Shown here: piece after piece, positions 6,458 to 8,491 of the stretch
Position numbering within the stretch: the first letter of the stretch is position 1
Layout: every line of letters starts with the position of its first letter
Assembly (NCBI GenBank): GCA_003555285.1
Contig: PWGH01000043.1
Location: forward strand, 1 to 8,491
Direction: 5' to 3'
Length of the DNA stretch: 8,491 bases
DNA from: Thioalkalivibrio sp.
Lineage (GTDB): Bacteria > Pseudomonadota > Gammaproteobacteria > Ectothiorhodospirales > Ectothiorhodospiraceae
Made by a program: the position numbers and the translations under genes
Notes under the pieces: generated by a model
The model's input: the letters and a program-made list of their open reading frames with translations, nothing else
What the model was told of the DNA's origin: nothing
The model's database searches: none

Positions 6458-6473
6458 ATTCGAAATTTCGAAT
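6458..6473. promoter_or_regulatory. Perfect 16-bp palindrome at the likely aprM transcription start
   Basis: ATTCGAAATTTCGAAT reads identically on both strands with no spacer. It begins 4 bp after the proposed -10 and ends 49 bp before the aprM start codon. A perfect dyad of this length is typical of an operator for a dimeric regulator, and its position over the +1 region would suit repression. The regulator is unknown. Confidence 0.5.
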
Positions 6474-6506
6474 ACCGGAAACTCGCCCGGTCATTTCTGA
6501 GATACC

Positions 6507-6512
6507 GAGGAG
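6507..6512 (+). promoter_or_regulatory. Ribosome-binding site that sets the aprM GTG start
   Basis: GAGGAG at 6507-6512 lies 10 nt before GTG at 6523. The longer in-frame option is a TTG at 6454 with no ribosome site; it would also place the 16-bp palindrome inside coding sequence. GTG at 6523 is therefore preferred. Confidence 0.65.
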
Positions 6513-6522
6513 ACCCCAGCCT

Positions 6523-7353
6523 GTGATCACTAGCAACCCTTTTGCCGAACTTGCCGCCGTCATTCCGCCGGCCGCAATGCAGACGTATGTCGTGCTGATG
6601 GTCCTCCTGGCGGCCGGCGGCACGATTCTCGATATCCTCCACAAGAAGAGTGCCAAGTACTTCTTTGAGAACTCGAAAAGAGCCCAACAGAGCGCAACCC
6701 GCAGCGTCGGCAGCGGCGAAAAGGTCGGGCTCGCGCTCAAGACCGTCGGAAAGGAAGTCCTGACCTCCGGTGAATTCGCGAATCCGCAGCGCCGGATGTC
6801 CCATCTCCTCACGATGTATGGCTTCATCCTTCTCGTGGTTACCACGTTCATCCTGATCTTTGGCTACCCGGCCGAAGCGGCGCCGGCCATCCTGCCGCTG
6901 CTGTGGCACCTGGGCGCGGTCATGCTGGCCGCTGGCGGCTACTGGTTCTGGTTCGCCATCCGGGTCGATGTTTCCGCGGAAGGCCAGGCCTGGTACGAGG
7001 TGAAGAAGGCCGACCTGTTCATCCTTTCGTTACTGGCAACCTCGACCTTCGCCCTCCTGTGGTCACTGACTCAGGGCGCCGGGGCCGTCAACTGGTTGTT
7101 CTTTGCCCTGTTCCTGGCTGCCACCACCTCGCTGTTCGGCACCGTCTACTGGTCCAAATTCGCGCACATGTTCTTCAAGCCTGCCGCCGCTTATCAAAAG
7201 CGCGTCACCAGGGCCGACGGATCCGCGGAAAATTTGCCGACCATTAGCCGCGACGAGCCCGAGCAGCAGCAAAGACATTCCATGGAGCTGCTGCGTGATG
7301 CACCAATGGACATGGGCTTGGGCATCAGCCGCGAAGCGCCCAACCACTATTAA
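6523..7353 (+). CDS. aprM: AprM, membrane subunit linked to APS reductase
   Basis: AprM is an integral membrane protein found with AprBA in many sulfur oxidisers and thought to pass electrons from APS reductase to the quinone pool. From the GTG at 6523 it has 276 residues. Five hydrophobic segments are visible, at about 19-40, 94-115, 119-146, 164-184 and 189-211, with polar ends; the C-terminal 55 residues are hydrophilic and soluble. Histidines in or beside the segments (His94, His129, His215) could be haem ligands, but this is inference. I saw no cysteine cluster motif. The name rests mainly on membrane topology and on the position directly before aprB and aprA, an order known from sulfur oxidisers such as Allochromatium vinosum. 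aprB starts 38 bp downstream, so one operon is likely. Confidence 0.87.
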   Translation: MITSNPFAELAAVIPPAAMQTYVVLMVLLAAGGTILDILHKKSAKYFFENSKRAQQSATRSVGSGEKVGLALKTVGKEVLTSGEFANPQRRMSHLLTMYGFILLVVTTFILIFGYPAEAAPAILPLLWHLGAVMLAAGGYWFWFAIRVDVSAEGQAWYEVKKADLFILSLLATSTFALLWSLTQGAGAVNWLFFALFLAATTSLFGTVYWSKFAHMFFKPAAAYQKRVTRADGSAENLPTISRDEPEQQQRHSMELLRDAPMDMGLGISREAPNHY

Positions 7354-7363
7354 GACAGCCAAC

Positions 7364-7382
7364 TGATCAACCGACTTGATCG
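7364..7382 (+). repeat. Hairpin between aprM and aprB abutting the aprB ribosome site
   Basis: GATCAA (7365-7370), loop CCGAC, TTGATC (7376-7381) is a perfect 6-bp stem, with a possible extra U-G pair (7364 with 7382). It ends where the aprB Shine-Dalgarno GAGGA (7382-7386, 5 nt before the ATG) begins. It could protect or set apart the aprBA part of the transcript, or be chance. Confidence 0.4.
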
Positions 7383-7391
7383 AGGATTATC

Positions 7392-7871
7392 ATGCCAACT
7401 TTCGTATACATGACCCGTTGCGATGGCTGTGGATACTGCGTCGATATCTGCCCGTCAGACATCATGCATATCGACAAGACCTACCGCCGTGCCTACAACA
7501 TTGAACCCAACATGTGCTGGGAATGCTTTTCCTGCGTAAAGGCCTGCCCGCACGACGCCATCGACGTCCGAGGCTATGCCGATTTTGCTCCGCTGGGACA
7601 CAGCGTGCGCGTGAAGCGCGACGAGGAGCGGGGCACCATCGCCTGGAGAATCAAGTTTCGGGACGGTCGGGAAAAGAATTTCCTGTCCCCGATCACGACC
7701 AAGCCCTGGGGCAAGCACATCCCGAAACTTGCCGAAGCGCCTGCGCCGAGCAAGGAAATGCGGAACAGCGAGCTGCTTTACAACGAGCCCAAATACATCC
7801 GTATGGATGACGGGGAGCTGTACTCGCTGAAGGCGGCCGGTCTGAAGTTGAAAGAAGGGGTGTACTACTAA
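7392..7871 (+). CDS. aprB: AprB, iron-sulfur beta subunit of dissimilatory APS reductase
   Basis: AprB carries two [4Fe-4S] clusters and exchanges electrons between the FAD of AprA and the membrane carrier. The 159-residue protein has both cluster motifs near its N-terminus: C10-x2-C13-x2-C16-x3-C20-P and C42-x2-C45-x2-C48-x3-C52-P (CWECFSCVKACP). After residue 53 comes the AprB-specific tail (RGYADFAPLGHSVRVKRD, later KPWGKHIPKL and a C-terminal KEGVYY), which wraps the alpha subunit in the known structures. The short eight-cysteine form with this tail separates it from generic ferredoxins. The start has GAGGA 5 nt upstream. The stop overlaps the aprA ATG by 1 nt (TAATG), so the two subunits are translationally coupled. 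Confidence 0.96.
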   Translation: MPTFVYMTRCDGCGYCVDICPSDIMHIDKTYRRAYNIEPNMCWECFSCVKACPHDAIDVRGYADFAPLGHSVRVKRDEERGTIAWRIKFRDGREKNFLSPITTKPWGKHIPKLAEAPAPSKEMRNSELLYNEPKYIRMDDGELYSLKAAGLKLKEGVYY

Positions 7872-8491
7872 TGGCTTACGAGACTATCGTTGAAGACAAC
7901 ATCGACGTCCTGGTCTGTGGCGCCGGTCTGGGTGGCACGGGTGCCGCCTTCGAAGCCCGGTACTGGGGGCAAGACAAGAAAATCATCATTGCCGAAAAAG
8001 CCAACATCGACCGCTCCGGCGCCGTGGCTCAGGGCCTGTACGCAATCAACTGCTACATGGGCACCCGCTGGGGCGAGAATAACCCCGAGGACCACGTCCG
8101 CTACGCACGTATCGACCTGATGGGCATGGTCCGCGAGGACCTGCTGTTCGACATGGCGCGTCACGTGGACTCCGCCGTGCACCAGTTCGAGGAGTGGGGC
8201 CTGCCGTTGATGCGCGACCCCAAGACGGGCGGCTATCAGCGTGAAGGCCGTTGGCAGATCATGATTCACGGCGAGTCCTACAAGCCGATCGTGGCCGAGG
8301 CCGCGAAGAAGTCCGCCGACAAGGTGTTCAACCGCATCTGCGTCACACACCTGTTGATGGACGAATCCAAAGAGAACCGTGTCGCCGGCGCCGTCGGTTT
8401 CAACGTTCGTACCGGCAATTACCACGTCTTCAAGTCCAAGGCGGTCATTGTCGCTGCGGGCGGCGCATCCATGATCTTCAAGCCACGCTCC
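7871..8491 (+). CDS. aprA: AprA, FAD-containing alpha subunit of dissimilatory APS reductase (partial, first 207 residues)
   Basis: AprA is the catalytic flavoprotein that, in sulfur oxidisers, joins sulfite to AMP to make APS. The first 207 codons are present; a full protein is about 620-650 residues, so roughly two thirds lie beyond the right edge. Visible features are the FAD-binding loop VLVCGAGLGGTG (residues 13-24), the conserved RSGAVAQGLYAINCYMGT region (48-65) that contacts flavin and substrate, and VIVAAGGASMIF (192-203), the second nucleotide-binding strand of this fumarate-reductase-like fold. The ATG overlaps the aprB stop (TAATG). Its length is enough for placement in the published aprA phylogeny. 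No frameshift is seen. Confidence 0.96.
   Translation, partial: MAYETIVEDNIDVLVCGAGLGGTGAAFEARYWGQDKKIIIAEKANIDRSGAVAQGLYAINCYMGTRWGENNPEDHVRYARIDLMGMVREDLLFDMARHVDSAVHQFEEWGLPLMRDPKTGGYQREGRWQIMIHGESYKPIVAEAAKKSADKVFNRICVTHLLMDESKENRVAGAVGFNVRTGNYHVFKSKAVIVAAGGASMIFKPRS

Noticed and set aside
6454..6522. N-terminal extension of AprM from TTG at 6454
   Set aside because: No ribosome site, rare start codon, and it would put the 16-bp palindrome and probable transcription start within coding sequence. GTG at 6523 has GAGGAG upstream.

Overview
The window looks like a chromosomal segment of a GC-rich, sulfur-oxidising gammaproteobacterium, of the Chromatiaceae/Ectothiorhodospiraceae (Thioalkalivibrio-like) kind. 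This rests on gene content only. The genes are soeAB (cytoplasmic sulfite:quinone oxidoreductase), sat (dissimilatory ATP sulfurylase) and aprMBA (APS reductase with the AprM membrane subunit). No rRNA or other taxonomic marker is present, so the genus is open.

Layout: (1) 1-3174, minus strand: soeA followed by the start of soeB, which runs off the left edge. They overlap by 4 nt (ATGA). (2) 3175-3294: divergent promoter region. (3) 3295-4778, plus strand: a 48-codon small ORF with a good ribosome-binding site overlaps (ATGA) a YfcE/MJ0936-type metallophosphoesterase gene. After about 200 bp comes a gene for a protein with two CBS domains. (4) 4779-4835: GC-rich hairpin between convergent genes. 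(5) 4836-6029, minus strand: sat. (6) 6030-6522: a long divergent regulatory region. It has two AT-rich islands with inverted repeats, including a perfect 16-bp palindrome at the likely aprM transcription start, separated by a GC-rich stretch with no convincing gene. (7) 6523-8491, plus strand: aprM, aprB and aprA, the last running off the right edge.

How the genes work together: sulfite made in the cytoplasm from reduced sulfur can be oxidised by two routes encoded side by side. SoeABC oxidises it directly to sulfate and passes electrons to quinone. AprBA joins it to AMP to give APS, with electrons probably leaving through AprM. Sat then turns APS and pyrophosphate into sulfate and ATP. The CBS protein and the phosphoesterase between the two modules have no established role. 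CBS domains commonly bind adenine nucleotides, so an adenylate-sensing role is a reasonable but untested idea.

I found no tRNA, rRNA, CRISPR array, insertion sequence or prophage gene. The main genes are standard. The less ordinary content is the arrangement, the small ORF and the regulatory DNA between sat and aprM.
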